In this document: piece after piece, positions 1 through 7,774 of the stretch | How positions within the stretch are numbered: position 1 is the first letter of the stretch | How the letters are laid out: each line of letters opens with the position of its first letter | NCBI GenBank assembly: GCA_004556655.1 | Contig: SFGF01000075.1 | Location: 1-15,040 of the forward strand | Origin: Lachnospiraceae bacterium | GTDB taxonomy: Bacteria > Bacillota > Clostridia > Lachnospirales > Lachnospiraceae | DNA: 15,040 nucleotides | Direction: 5' to 3' | Notes under the pieces: model-generated | What the model was told of the DNA's origin: nothing | Database searches by the model: none | Seen by the model: the letters and a program-made list of their open reading frames with translations, nothing else | Position numbers and translations under genes: made by a program

Positions 1-398
1 CAAATATTCCTATGGAAGTTATTGAAGCCTCTATGATTGACGGAGCCAACGAATTCCAGAACCTTACCCAAATTGTTGTACCAATGTCCAAACCAATCAT
101 TGGAACAATTGGTTTAATGGCTGCCATTGCTTACTGGAACAACTGGACCAATGGTATCTATTTCATTCAGACCAAACGTAATTTATATGGTATTCAAAAT
201 TACCTGAACTCTGTTATATCTAATGTTGCTTTCCTGCAGACACACAGTACAGGATCTGGTGTTGTCACTGCTGACCTCCCAAGCATCAGTATCCGTATGG
301 CACTTGCGGTTATTGCAATTATTCCTATTCTGATTGCATATCCGTTTTTCCAGAAATCTTTTGTTGCCGGAATTACAGTTGGTTCTGTAAAAGGTTGA
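1..398 (+). CDS. Carbohydrate ABC transporter permease (CUT1, MalG/MsmG-like), 3' part only
   Basis: This is the C-terminal part of an inner-membrane permease of a CUT1 sugar ABC importer. The reading frame is open from the window edge (first full codon at base 3) and ends with TGA at 396-398, leaving about 131 residues. The EAA loop that contacts the ATPase is clear near the start (EASMIDGANEFQ, then a proline-rich IVVPMSKPII). It is followed by hydrophobic stretches near MAAIAYWNNW and AVIAIIPILIAYPFF, and by the typical C-terminus ending GSVKG. The ATG at base 12 is internal to the EAA region and is not the start. The gene lies 23 nt before a sucrose phosphorylase, so the transporter probably imports sucrose or a related glycoside. 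That assignment comes from context, not from the permease sequence. Confidence 0.93.
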   Translation, partial: NIPMEVIEASMIDGANEFQNLTQIVVPMSKPIIGTIGLMAAIAYWNNWTNGIYFIQTKRNLYGIQNYLNSVISNVAFLQTHSTGSGVVTADLPSISIRMALAVIAIIPILIAYPFFQKSFVAGITVGSVKG

Positions 399-421
399 CC
401 TAACACAAGAAAGGAATTACT

Positions 422-1879
422 ATGAAAAAAATCGAGAACAAAATAATGCTGATCACATACGCCGACAGCATGGGAAAAGATTTGAAAGAACTGAATCAGA
501 TCCTGGATGAACATTTCAAGGGAGTAATCGGAGGACTTCATGTTCTCCCATTCTTCCCATCGTCTGGTGACCGCGGATTTGCCGTAATCAATTATGACAT
601 TGTAGATCCTGCGTTTGGCACCTGGGATGATATCGACCAGTTAGCTGAAAAATATTACATGATGGCAGACTTCATGTTAAATCACGTATCCATTCGCTGT
701 GATGAATTCAAAGACTACATGAAAAATGGAGATGATTCTCCTTACCGTGACATGTTTATCCACTGGGACGAATTCTGGCCAAGCGGAGAACCTACAGAAG
801 AAGATATGGATAAACTCTATAGACGAAAAGCAGTGGGACCATATATCGAATTCACAAGAGAGGACGGCCAGAAAGTAAAACTCTGGAATACTTTTTTCGA
901 AGAACAGATTGATATTAATCCCTATACAAAACCTACACAGGATTACTATAAAAGAAATCTGGGAAGAATCTCCGATCATGTTCCACTGATTCGTTTTGAT
1001 GCATTTGCATACGCTTCAAAACGTCCGGGATCCAGCTGTTTCTTTGTTGAGCCTGAAATCTGGGAGGTTTTGGATATTGGAATGCAGCCTCTGAAAGAAA
1101 AAGGAACAGAAATGCTTCCAGAAATTCATGAGAATTATAAAATTCAGCTGAAAATGGCTGATAAGGGGTATTGGGTCTATGATTTTGCTCTTCCCATGTT
1201 ACTCTTGCATGGTTTAAAGTCAGGAAGAACAGATCGGCTGATCCACTGGTTAAATATCTGTCCACGAAAACAGTTTACTACCCTTGATACACATGACGGC
1301 ATCGGTGTTGTTGATGTTGTGGATCTTTTAACTGACGATGAAATTGATTTCGTAAGAGAAGATGTTGATGATATCACAAAAGAAGCTCAGCAATATATCA
1401 AGCTTCCCAGCATGATTAAAACATCTGGAAAAAAAGCTCAGCGATATCAGCTTGGCTGTACTTATTATTCTGCACTTCGCTGTGATGATGACGCATACCT
1501 TCTCTCCCGTATCGTTCAATTCTATGCCCCTGGAATTCCTCAGGTCTACTATGTAGGACTCCTTGCCGGAGAAAATGATATTGAAAACCTGAAGCAGAAC
1601 AACGATCCGAGAAATATCAACCGTCACACATATACACCCGATGAAATTGCAGAAGCTGTCAAAAAGCCTATGCTCAAACGTATGTATGACATTATGCGTT
1701 TCCGCAATGAATATCCTGCTTTTGACGGTGATATTACAGTTGGTGAAAATCATAATGACGGTAAATTACTTATCAGCTGGCAAAACGGTTCTTATAAGAC
1801 AACGCTTTATGCCGATTTTACAACAAAGAAATACACGATTACTTATCTTGATGAACATGGAAAAGAATGTACATTATAA
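422..1879 (+). CDS. gtfA: Sucrose phosphorylase (GH13 subfamily 18), GtfA-like
   Basis: A 485-residue cytoplasmic GH13_18 glycoside phosphorylase, predicted to convert sucrose and phosphate to alpha-glucose 1-phosphate and fructose. The N-terminus (MLITYADSMGK, then LPFFPSSGDRGF) closely resembles Streptococcus mutans GtfA from memory. The catalytic triad is complete: nucleophile Asp193 in IRFDAFAYA, acid/base Glu234 in LPEIHENY, and transition-state stabiliser Asp292 in LDTHDGIG. NHVS at 87-90 and the acceptor loop GLLAGENDIENL near 379-390 are also present. Length is normal for the family. An AAAGGA ribosome binding site precedes the ATG. Related GH13_18 enzymes act on sucrose 6'-phosphate, glucosylglycerol or glucosylglycerate. 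An ABC importer rather than a PTS next door favours unphosphorylated sucrose, but acceptor specificity cannot be proven by eye. Confidence 0.88.
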   Translation: MKKIENKIMLITYADSMGKDLKELNQILDEHFKGVIGGLHVLPFFPSSGDRGFAVINYDIVDPAFGTWDDIDQLAEKYYMMADFMLNHVSIRCDEFKDYMKNGDDSPYRDMFIHWDEFWPSGEPTEEDMDKLYRRKAVGPYIEFTREDGQKVKLWNTFFEEQIDINPYTKPTQDYYKRNLGRISDHVPLIRFDAFAYASKRPGSSCFFVEPEIWEVLDIGMQPLKEKGTEMLPEIHENYKIQLKMADKGYWVYDFALPMLLLHGLKSGRTDRLIHWLNICPRKQFTTLDTHDGIGVVDVVDLLTDDEIDFVREDVDDITKEAQQYIKLPSMIKTSGKKAQRYQLGCTYYSALRCDDDAYLLSRIVQFYAPGIPQVYYVGLLAGENDIENLKQNNDPRNINRHTYTPDEIAEAVKKPMLKRMYDIMRFRNEYPAFDGDITVGENHNDGKLLISWQNGSYKTTLYADFTTKKYTITYLDEHGKECTL

Positions 1880-1897
1880 GGTGGAAAGGAATTTGTC

Positions 1898-2740
1898 ATG
1901 TCTATATTAAATTATAATTTTGAAAGCCAGTACTTAAATAATAATCATGAAATTACAGTTATTTTGCCTGATAAAAAAAGGGAGGTATCTCCTGAAGACT
2001 TCTATCGTAGCGGAAAAAAATATAAAGTTCTATGGCTTTTACATGGAACCTACGGAGACCACAGTGATTGGGTTCGTAAGACAAATATTGAACTGTATGC
2101 TGCTGAAAAAAATTTAATCGTGGTTATGCCATCTGCTTTAAATTCTAACTACTCCAACTGGAACAATTGTATGATGGGAATTCAGATGTATGATTATCTT
2201 ACAAAAGAATTGATGCCTTTAATCTACGGCTGGTTTCCTGCATCCGATAAAAGAGAAGATAATTTTATCGCCGGTCTTTCCATGGGTGGTAGAGGAACCA
2301 TAAAATTTGCCGTAAATTATCCTGAAAAATTTGCAGCCGCTGCAGTCCTCTCTGCCGCTCCGGTTAAATTTGAAGGATTCCGTGAAGGTCACGAAGATTT
2401 TACCCTGAATCTTTCAAGCCCACGTGTAAAAACTACAATCGAAAATGCCGGAGGGTTAGATGCATATATTCATTCGGAAGAAAATGTATGGGCTATCATT
2501 GATCAGCTTGCTCCAACCGGAAAACTGCCTCGCCTGATGTTTGCCTGTGGCGAAGATGATACTATGATTTATGGGAACCTGATGAAATTCAAAGAACATT
2601 GCGAAGAAATAGGTCTGAACGATGTAAAATGGTATACACTTCCAGGTTACAAACATGAATGGCGTTTCTGGGATAAAGCTATTCAGGAAGCTCTTACTTT
2701 CTTTGGACTGGATGGGGAAAATGGCGGAAATCCATTTTAA
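1898..2740 (+). CDS. Esterase D-like alpha/beta hydrolase (acyl or acetyl esterase)
   Basis: A 280-residue putative carboxylesterase of the esterase D / tributyrin esterase type (related to CE1). The fold markers are an oxyanion-region LLHGTYGDHSDW (48-58), the nucleophile elbow GLSMGG with Ser128, an acidic residue at GEDD (Asp220/221), and His253 in YKHEW. No signal peptide or membrane segment is visible, so it should be cytoplasmic. The gene starts 18 nt after the sucrose phosphorylase stop, with a GGAAAGGA ribosome binding site, and is the last gene before the terminator, so it is very likely co-transcribed with the transporter. This placement suggests it removes acyl groups from an imported sugar ester before phosphorolysis; that role is inferred. 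It is a distant relative of the two proteins at 10824-11633 and 11647-12411. Confidence 0.88.
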   Translation: MSILNYNFESQYLNNNHEITVILPDKKREVSPEDFYRSGKKYKVLWLLHGTYGDHSDWVRKTNIELYAAEKNLIVVMPSALNSNYSNWNNCMMGIQMYDYLTKELMPLIYGWFPASDKREDNFIAGLSMGGRGTIKFAVNYPEKFAAAAVLSAAPVKFEGFREGHEDFTLNLSSPRVKTTIENAGGLDAYIHSEENVWAIIDQLAPTGKLPRLMFACGEDDTMIYGNLMKFKEHCEEIGLNDVKWYTLPGYKHEWRFWDKAIQEALTFFGLDGENGGNPF

Positions 2741-2760
2741 TTGACTGAATTTGACAAATG

Positions 2761-2807
2761 AAAACCTGCCATACTAAGAAACAGAATTCTTAAATATGGC
2801 AGGTTTT
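2761..2807. terminator. Bidirectional intrinsic terminator between convergent genes
   Basis: A 13-bp perfect stem pairs AAAACCTGCCATA (2761-2773) with TATGGCAGGTTTT (2795-2807). The apex carries a second 6-bp helix, TAAGAA (2775-2780) with TTCTTA (2787-2792). The plus-strand T run continues to 2809, and on the minus strand the same arm gives a TTTT tail. It terminates the transporter operon (last stop 2740) and also the convergent LacI gene, whose stop codon at 2808-2810 directly abuts the stem. Confidence 0.9.
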
Positions 2808-3788
2808 TTACTGAAACCGTAAGGTACTTTCACGTTTTATTAAATTGACAGGGAGTACCAATCTCTGAGGTGCTATTTTTCCTTCAATCTTTTTGATAAG
2901 CATATCAACTGCACATTCTCCCATCTCTCGTATTGGCTGAAAAATTGTACTTAACTGCATCCACTCGGATATTTCAAATCCATCAAAACCTACAATCGGA
3001 ATTTTATGATAAAGATTTGTCGCATATGCACGCTCACAGGTGAAAATCTGAGCCGCTATCATATCCCCCATGCAAAACACACCATCTATTTCCGGATTTT
3101 TTTCCATATATTCATAAAATGTGTTCTCCAATACTTTTTTACCCATAGAATCATTCTCTATCATACAAAAATTAGCTGTTATCCCATGTTTACTGCACTC
3201 ATTACAAAAACCTTCTATACGCTTTGTACCCGGCAGATAATCCGGTACCTGCGATCCCAGAATCACTGGATTCTTACTTCCGGCGGCAATCAATTCGTTT
3301 GCTGCCAGACATCCTCCATAATAATCATCTGCCATAACAGATGGAATTCCCTCTATTTCCCTTTCTATACTGACAACCGGAAACTCATAATCTTTCAAAA
3401 AGGATGCATCCCCAAATCGACTGCACACTAAAATCCCATCCACCTTATTCGCCTGCAATATGGAAAACATTTCCTGTTCCCGCTCCTGATGCTCTCCTGA
3501 TTTACATAACATAAGTTTATATCCATGTGCATGGCAATATTCTTCCACTGCATCTGTCAGTCTACTGAAAAAAGCATAATCTATAAATGGCAATACCAAT
3601 CCAATAATATTGCTCTTTTTCTGCTGAAGAGCTCTCGCCACTGCATTCGGCTGATATCGCAGTTCTTCCATTGCTTTATGAATTTTCTTTGTTGTTTTTT
3701 CGCTGACCACTTCAGGATTATTCATCATCCTTGATACCGTTGCTACCGATACTCCTGCACGTTCAGCCACATCAATAATAGTTGCCAT
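2808..3788 (-). CDS. LacI-family transcriptional regulator
   Basis: A 326-residue LacI/GalR repressor. The N-terminal helix-turn-helix is clear (TIIDVAERAGVSVATVSRMM, residues 3-22), followed by the minor-groove hinge helix RYQPNAVARAL (44-54) and a periplasmic-binding-protein-like effector domain starting at IIGLVLP. The C-terminal domain includes the typical GVFCMGDMIA and IPIVGFDGFE segments. Start is ATG at 3786-3788 with an AGGTG ribosome binding site. It is convergent with the ABC/sucrose phosphorylase operon and sits just past the end of the hydrolase operon, so it probably controls one or both in response to a sugar. A LacI-type core sequence overlaps the hydrolase operon promoter (12459-12474), making that a plausible target. 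The effector is unknown, and no obvious self-operator is seen in its own upstream region. Confidence 0.92.
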   Translation of the reverse strand: MATIIDVAERAGVSVATVSRMMNNPEVVSEKTTKKIHKAMEELRYQPNAVARALQQKKSNIIGLVLPFIDYAFFSRLTDAVEEYCHAHGYKLMLCKSGEHQEREQEMFSILQANKVDGILVCSRFGDASFLKDYEFPVVSIEREIEGIPSVMADDYYGGCLAANELIAAGSKNPVILGSQVPDYLPGTKRIEGFCNECSKHGITANFCMIENDSMGKKVLENTFYEYMEKNPEIDGVFCMGDMIAAQIFTCERAYATNLYHKIPIVGFDGFEISEWMQLSTIFQPIREMGECAVDMLIKKIEGKIAPQRLVLPVNLIKRESTLRFQ

Positions 3789-3829
3789 GTTATTTCACCT
3801 ACATTCTTACAGTTTCTTTTCTATCATAA

Positions 3830-3859
3830 ATTATAAAGAACCAGACAAGAAAATGTCCA
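3830..3859 (-). promoter_or_regulatory. Candidate sigma-A promoter for the LacI-family gene
   Basis: Read on the minus strand, TGGACA (plus coordinates 3854-3859) is followed by an 18-nt spacer and a consensus TATAAT (3830-3835). A second -10-like TATGAT lies at 3823-3828. The start codon is at 3788. The -35 element falls inside the hairpin that ends the upstream hydrolase operon. The match is good at -10 and moderate at -35. Confidence 0.42.
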
Positions 3860-3866
3860 GTTCTTT
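3835..3866 (-). terminator. Intrinsic terminator at the end of the hydrolase operon
   Basis: AAAGAAC (3835-3841) pairs with GTTCTTT (3860-3866), and GACA (3844-3847) with TGTC (3854-3857), separated by a CA/CA internal mismatch and a six-base AGAAAA loop. It lies 26 nt past the TAG stop of the last hydrolase gene. The U tract is weak in the minus direction (CTTTATAATTT) and better in the plus direction (TTTTTT), so leakage into the LacI gene is possible. Confidence 0.6.
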
Positions 3867-3891
3867 TTTATAAATACATATTTATATATCT

Positions 3892-5067
3892 CTAGGCATG
3901 AACAGCTTCATAAACCAAATCCCGGATTACCGGATGTATATCCGAATAAACTTTCGGAAATCCCACGATATGCTGTGCATAAAAAATACTGATATGATTT
4001 ATGGGATCAATTACAACATAAGCCCCCGCTGCACCGTCCCACCCAAATTCACCAACAGGTGATTTTGATTTTGATGCATCTGTCAGAACTCTTACACCCA
4101 ATCCATACCCATATCCGATTTTTCCAGTCATAGAAAAATCATTTTGCATAATTCCAGTTGTATAACTTGTCATAAACAGTCGTATCATATCTTCTCCAAG
4201 AATTCTAACACCGTTTGCTCCAACACCACCATTACACAATGCATCTGCGAAAAGACTGTACGCATCCACTGTACCAGCCAGCCCGGCTCCACCGCTTTCA
4301 TAATTGTCCGTAATTTTAAATCCGTCGCTTAGTGTTCCATCATCTGGTTTGATTACATCCGAATCAAATTCACCCATATACAAAGCACAAATTCTCTTCT
4401 CCAGTTCCTTATCCCAATGGAAATACATATCTTTGATGCCAAGAGGTTCAAAAATATAGGTTTGAAGATAATCGGAAAATTTCATTCCGGAAACAACCTC
4501 TATAACTGCTGCAAGAACATCATGCCCAAGGCTGTAGGACCAATGCGTTGCCGGTTCATAAATCAATGGCATTTTTGCCATTTGTGCCACTACTTCCCTT
4601 GTACTGGCTTTATTTCCGCTTTTCTCTTTTATTTCCATCAACTCTTTTGCACCTGTATCATAAGACAGTCCAGCAGTCATTGTCATCAAATCAATGATAC
4701 GAATCTCATTGTGTGCCAGATGACATGGTTCCCCCGTCTGTGGCCAGTGAATTGGAAATACAAAATCAAATTTATCTGCCACAAATAATTGTCCAAATTC
4801 CGGAAGGTATTTCACAAGACGATCATATAGACCAAGCTGTCCTTTTTCAACAAGTTGTAATACCGCAGTCATTGTAAACAGCTTTGTTGCCGAAAAGAGC
4901 CGAAACATATTTTCTTTTCTCAATGGTGTCTTTTTTTCATAATCCGAATATCCTGTTATTTTACGATAGATTACTTCATGATCTTTCGTAACTATGCAAT
5001 CATTTGCAGGAATCCCGTATTTTTTCTCCAAAGAATCCAGATATTCTGTCAGTTTTTCAAAATTCAT
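3892..5067 (-). CDS. Beta-lactamase-fold serine hydrolase (family VIII esterase-like)
   Basis: A 391-residue serine hydrolase of the class C beta-lactamase / EstB group, predicted to cleave esters or amides. The nucleophile motif SxxK is present as Ser59-Ala-Thr-Lys62 (FRLFSATKLFT). The second motif tyrosine is Tyr178 in HWSYSLGHD, the Y-S-L form expected of family VIII esterases rather than the Y-A-N of true beta-lactamases. The third motif is W-x-G at 343-345 (FGWDGAAGAY). No signal peptide is visible, which also argues against a secreted beta-lactamase or penicillin-binding protein. It is the last gene of the seven-gene hydrolase operon, 7 nt after the preceding stop, with a GGGGTGAG ribosome binding site overlapping that stop. 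An esterase role with a sugar or plant acyl ester is inferred from neighbours. Confidence 0.88.
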   Translation of the reverse strand: MNFEKLTEYLDSLEKKYGIPANDCIVTKDHEVIYRKITGYSDYEKKTPLRKENMFRLFSATKLFTMTAVLQLVEKGQLGLYDRLVKYLPEFGQLFVADKFDFVFPIHWPQTGEPCHLAHNEIRIIDLMTMTAGLSYDTGAKELMEIKEKSGNKASTREVVAQMAKMPLIYEPATHWSYSLGHDVLAAVIEVVSGMKFSDYLQTYIFEPLGIKDMYFHWDKELEKRICALYMGEFDSDVIKPDDGTLSDGFKITDNYESGGAGLAGTVDAYSLFADALCNGGVGANGVRILGEDMIRLFMTSYTTGIMQNDFSMTGKIGYGYGLGVRVLTDASKSKSPVGEFGWDGAAGAYVVIDPINHISIFYAQHIVGFPKVYSDIHPVIRDLVYEAVHA

Positions 5068-5074
5068 ATAATTC

Positions 5075-6226
5075 TCACCCCTGTTTATTTTTCTGATGTG
5101 AAATCATCCAGTCTAAAATTCCTTTCTCATTGTGTATCACAAGAATCCAGCTGTTATGATTTTCTGCATCCAATTCTTTTGCTGTAAGATCTTCTGTTGT
5201 CCCAATCCCATACTTGGCAAGTTCTTCCGGTGTAAATAATGTATATTTTACATCCTTTCTTCCTTCCTGCCATAACTTACTGCATGCATTCAGAATATGT
5301 GCATGTCTTCCGTGTTGATGATCCATATAAGCTGTCGCAATCCATACCGGAACTTCCGGAAGATTTAAAAGATTTGCATAACTTTCTCCATTCATACTCG
5401 GACAAATAGGAACAGCCGCCGCAAAAAGATCCGGTGCCACAGAAAGTGTCTGAAGCACTCCACCGCCTCCCATACTCATTCCAATCAAATAAACACGATT
5501 TTTATCTACCTTACCGTCTTCAATAAGTCTACGAATAATATCTGTCACTCTTCCAACATAATCTCTGTTCCAACCCCGCTCTCCTTTCAACGAAAATGGA
5601 GTAATCCCCATATCTACATCAAATGGATTACCTCTTTTTTTCATCACCTCAAACATCTCATACATTCCAAGATTTCCAGATGGTGCCTGCGGAGCCATTA
5701 TGTACATATCAGACCATCTTTCTGCCAGGCGAAGCGCTCCGATTGTTCCGGTAAGCTGGAGTTGATTATCTTCGCCACATTCTCCACCTCCATGCAAAAA
5801 CAATACTAAAGGTCTTGACCCCATACATTCCGGTTCATACATCCGGTAATTTACACCATTTTCCTGATAAGCTTTAAAATGATCTGTATCTTTAACCCAT
5901 ATGTTCTCCAGATTTTCCTTTGTAAAGGATAGTTCCCATCCTGCAATTTTACCTGTTACAGAAAAATCGTAACGAAAAACAAACGGATCCAATATAAGTT
6001 CTATCTCCCATTCTTCTTCTGATTCTCTGATTTCCAAAGATGTGATTCCTTTTGACAATATCTTTCCCGTAAGATCTTTATAATTCTTCTTAATCACAAA
6101 ATCAGATGCCTTAACCTGACTTAATTCTTCTTGATTTATTCCTGTCACTGAAATCAGAAAAGAGTCCACTATCTGCCCATAATCTCCGATATGTGTCTTT
6201 GCTGTAATTTTTTCTATTCTTCCCAT
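5075..6226 (-). CDS. COG4099-type alpha/beta hydrolase with N-terminal Ig-like domain
   Basis: A 383-residue predicted esterase or peptidase of the PHB-depolymerase-like COG4099 type. Residues 1 to about 115 form a beta-rich N-terminal region resembling the Ig-like domain of Thermotoga EstA-type esterases. The catalytic domain follows, with oxyanion motif HGGG (145-148), nucleophile Ser251 in GMSMGGGG, a candidate Asp302 in TAYMDHQ and His357 in ENHNSW. All three catalytic residues therefore appear present. No signal peptide is seen. It starts 15 nt after the preceding TAG, with a GGGAGAG ribosome binding site next to that stop. Members of this family are generally esterases acting on short acyl chains or aryl esters; the natural substrate here is unknown. 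It differs in architecture from the three upstream paralogues, which carry a C-terminal instead of an N-terminal accessory domain. Confidence 0.87.
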   Translation of the reverse strand: MGRIEKITAKTHIGDYGQIVDSFLISVTGINQEELSQVKASDFVIKKNYKDLTGKILSKGITSLEIRESEEEWEIELILDPFVFRYDFSVTGKIAGWELSFTKENLENIWVKDTDHFKAYQENGVNYRMYEPECMGSRPLVLFLHGGGECGEDNQLQLTGTIGALRLAERWSDMYIMAPQAPSGNLGMYEMFEVMKKRGNPFDVDMGITPFSLKGERGWNRDYVGRVTDIIRRLIEDGKVDKNRVYLIGMSMGGGGVLQTLSVAPDLFAAAVPICPSMNGESYANLLNLPEVPVWIATAYMDHQHGRHAHILNACSKLWQEGRKDVKYTLFTPEELAKYGIGTTEDLTAKELDAENHNSWILVIHNEKGILDWMISHQKNKQG

Positions 6227-6241
6227 ATATGTTTTCTCTCC

Positions 6242-7744
6242 CTACAATAAATTCTCATAGTTATCCGGTACAGCCTGATTTCTAAACAAATCTTTTATCA
6301 AATCCACCATATTCGCCGACAAATCTGTATAGTGATCCGTCACATAAACCATTCCATCACAAGATGAAAGCTGCAAATTACAAATATATTGCGCAAACCA
6401 TTCTACCGACACTAAGAGTTCTGTTCCCCGCCACAGTGCCTCACAATACATACTTCTAACCGTATCATCTATTACACAGCCGATACTGCCTCGTGCAAAC
6501 TGAAGCCTTCTCCCATCCTTCAGTATTAACACTACAACTGCCCCATTCTCACTTACTTCAAATTTTGCTTCCACTACTTCTGCCAGGAAGGAAAGTGGAA
6601 CACACAGATAACTTCCTCTTACTTTTTCAGCACCCTGAAGTCCATGATATTTAAGCTTATTCCACTGCACAGCTTTTTCTTTCATGGTAACAACTTTATT
6701 TCCAATCCATGCTTTGTCAAATCCATCTGCAACAGCAAATGCAAATGTATCGCCTTTTCTTGGCAAAATTGTTTCTGTTTGTGTAATACTTCCATCCTCT
6801 TCTCTTCTAATTCCCGAAAACATATAATCCCAGTATAAAAAGGCCTCATCTAACGTCTGGCCATGATCTCTGTTTTTGATATCCAGATACACCAGATCAG
6901 CTTTCTTTCCCTTATAGAAAGCGAAGTTATTCTCACCAACGATGCGAATCTCCGGAACTACCTCACATTCATTGATTCTCATCCAGTAAATACGGTTCAT
7001 TTTGTTTACATAGAACTCATCATAACTTTTTCCCGGCGGAAGACCATTCTTTTCTGGTCTTGATTGCCAGATTGCCATATGCCCCGCTTTATTCTTAATC
7101 TTTCCATTTTCATCAAAAAGCATAAACGGTTCGCACGGACCACCTGAACCTGCCGCACCTGCCAGAATTTGTCCATAATTTCTCGCAAACTGCCCTGTCA
7201 TAATATTTCCCATGGACATTCCCTGCATAAAAATTCTGCCCTTATCAATGTTATATTTTTTCTGCATTCTCTCAATTAAGGCCTGTATCATCTTAATATC
7301 ATGGTTATCATCCATATTTTCCGGCGGAAGTACAATTGGCAAATCTGGGGCTTCCTCCTGCTTAAAGGTTTCAAACACACCTTCTACTGCCCACATCCTC
7401 TTTTCATGAGCATTGGGAAACAAACAAATGAATCCCTCACGTTCCGCCACAAGCGTCCATGATGTATAAATTGCATGCCCCCAACCAGTCATCAGCCCTC
7501 CATGCAGCCCGATAGCAAGTGGAACCGGTTTAGATGAATCATAACTTTCCGGTACATACTCGTACCATTCATCCTCTACATCATCTGCCACCACTCCGTG
7601 AAATTCCTGCAAACGTTCCGGATATACAATCGAATTATTTCCATTTTCATTTACTACAACATCCGTTGTTTTTATTTTTTCCGGCAAATACTCTCTGTTT
7701 GCATCGTCAGGAGTACCCGGAAGTATTTTTATCTGTTTTCCCAT
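6242..7744 (-). CDS. Stalk-domain alpha/beta hydrolase, tandem copy A
   Basis: A 500-residue protein, the last transcribed of three tandem paralogues. The N-terminal half is an alpha/beta hydrolase related to PHB depolymerase/feruloyl-esterase-like enzymes: HGG oxyanion motif at 81-83 (GLHGGLMTGWG), nucleophile Ser177 in MQGMSMGN, and likely catalytic His294 in NRDHGQ. From about residue 330 the sequence changes to a region resembling the copper-amine-oxidase N-terminal or stalk domain: NKVV near 349, VPLSFLAE at 382-389, and a second repeat with VSVEWFA near 445-451. Such domains are usually on secreted or surface proteins, but no signal peptide or membrane segment is present. The ATG has an AAGGAG ribosome binding site. 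The gene ends PDNYENLL, matching the end of copy C. Substrate unknown; an ester hydrolase is likely. Confidence 0.85.
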   Translation of the reverse strand: MGKQIKILPGTPDDANREYLPEKIKTTDVVVNENGNNSIVYPERLQEFHGVVADDVEDEWYEYVPESYDSSKPVPLAIGLHGGLMTGWGHAIYTSWTLVAEREGFICLFPNAHEKRMWAVEGVFETFKQEEAPDLPIVLPPENMDDNHDIKMIQALIERMQKKYNIDKGRIFMQGMSMGNIMTGQFARNYGQILAGAAGSGGPCEPFMLFDENGKIKNKAGHMAIWQSRPEKNGLPPGKSYDEFYVNKMNRIYWMRINECEVVPEIRIVGENNFAFYKGKKADLVYLDIKNRDHGQTLDEAFLYWDYMFSGIRREEDGSITQTETILPRKGDTFAFAVADGFDKAWIGNKVVTMKEKAVQWNKLKYHGLQGAEKVRGSYLCVPLSFLAEVVEAKFEVSENGAVVVLILKDGRRLQFARGSIGCVIDDTVRSMYCEALWRGTELLVSVEWFAQYICNLQLSSCDGMVYVTDHYTDLSANMVDLIKDLFRNQAVPDNYENLL

Positions 7745-7774
7745 AAGAATCTCCTTTCTCTTTTTATGATTTTT

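Noticed and set aside
1641..1910. Plus-strand 89-codon open frame overlapping the 3' end of the sucrose phosphorylase
   Set aside because: It lies in another frame of a clear GH13 gene, resembles no family and has no ribosome binding site, so it is a shadow frame.
3892..5067. Interpretation as an antibiotic-resistance beta-lactamase
   Set aside because: There is no signal peptide, the second motif is Y-S-L and the third W-x-G as in family VIII esterases, and it sits at the end of an esterase operon.
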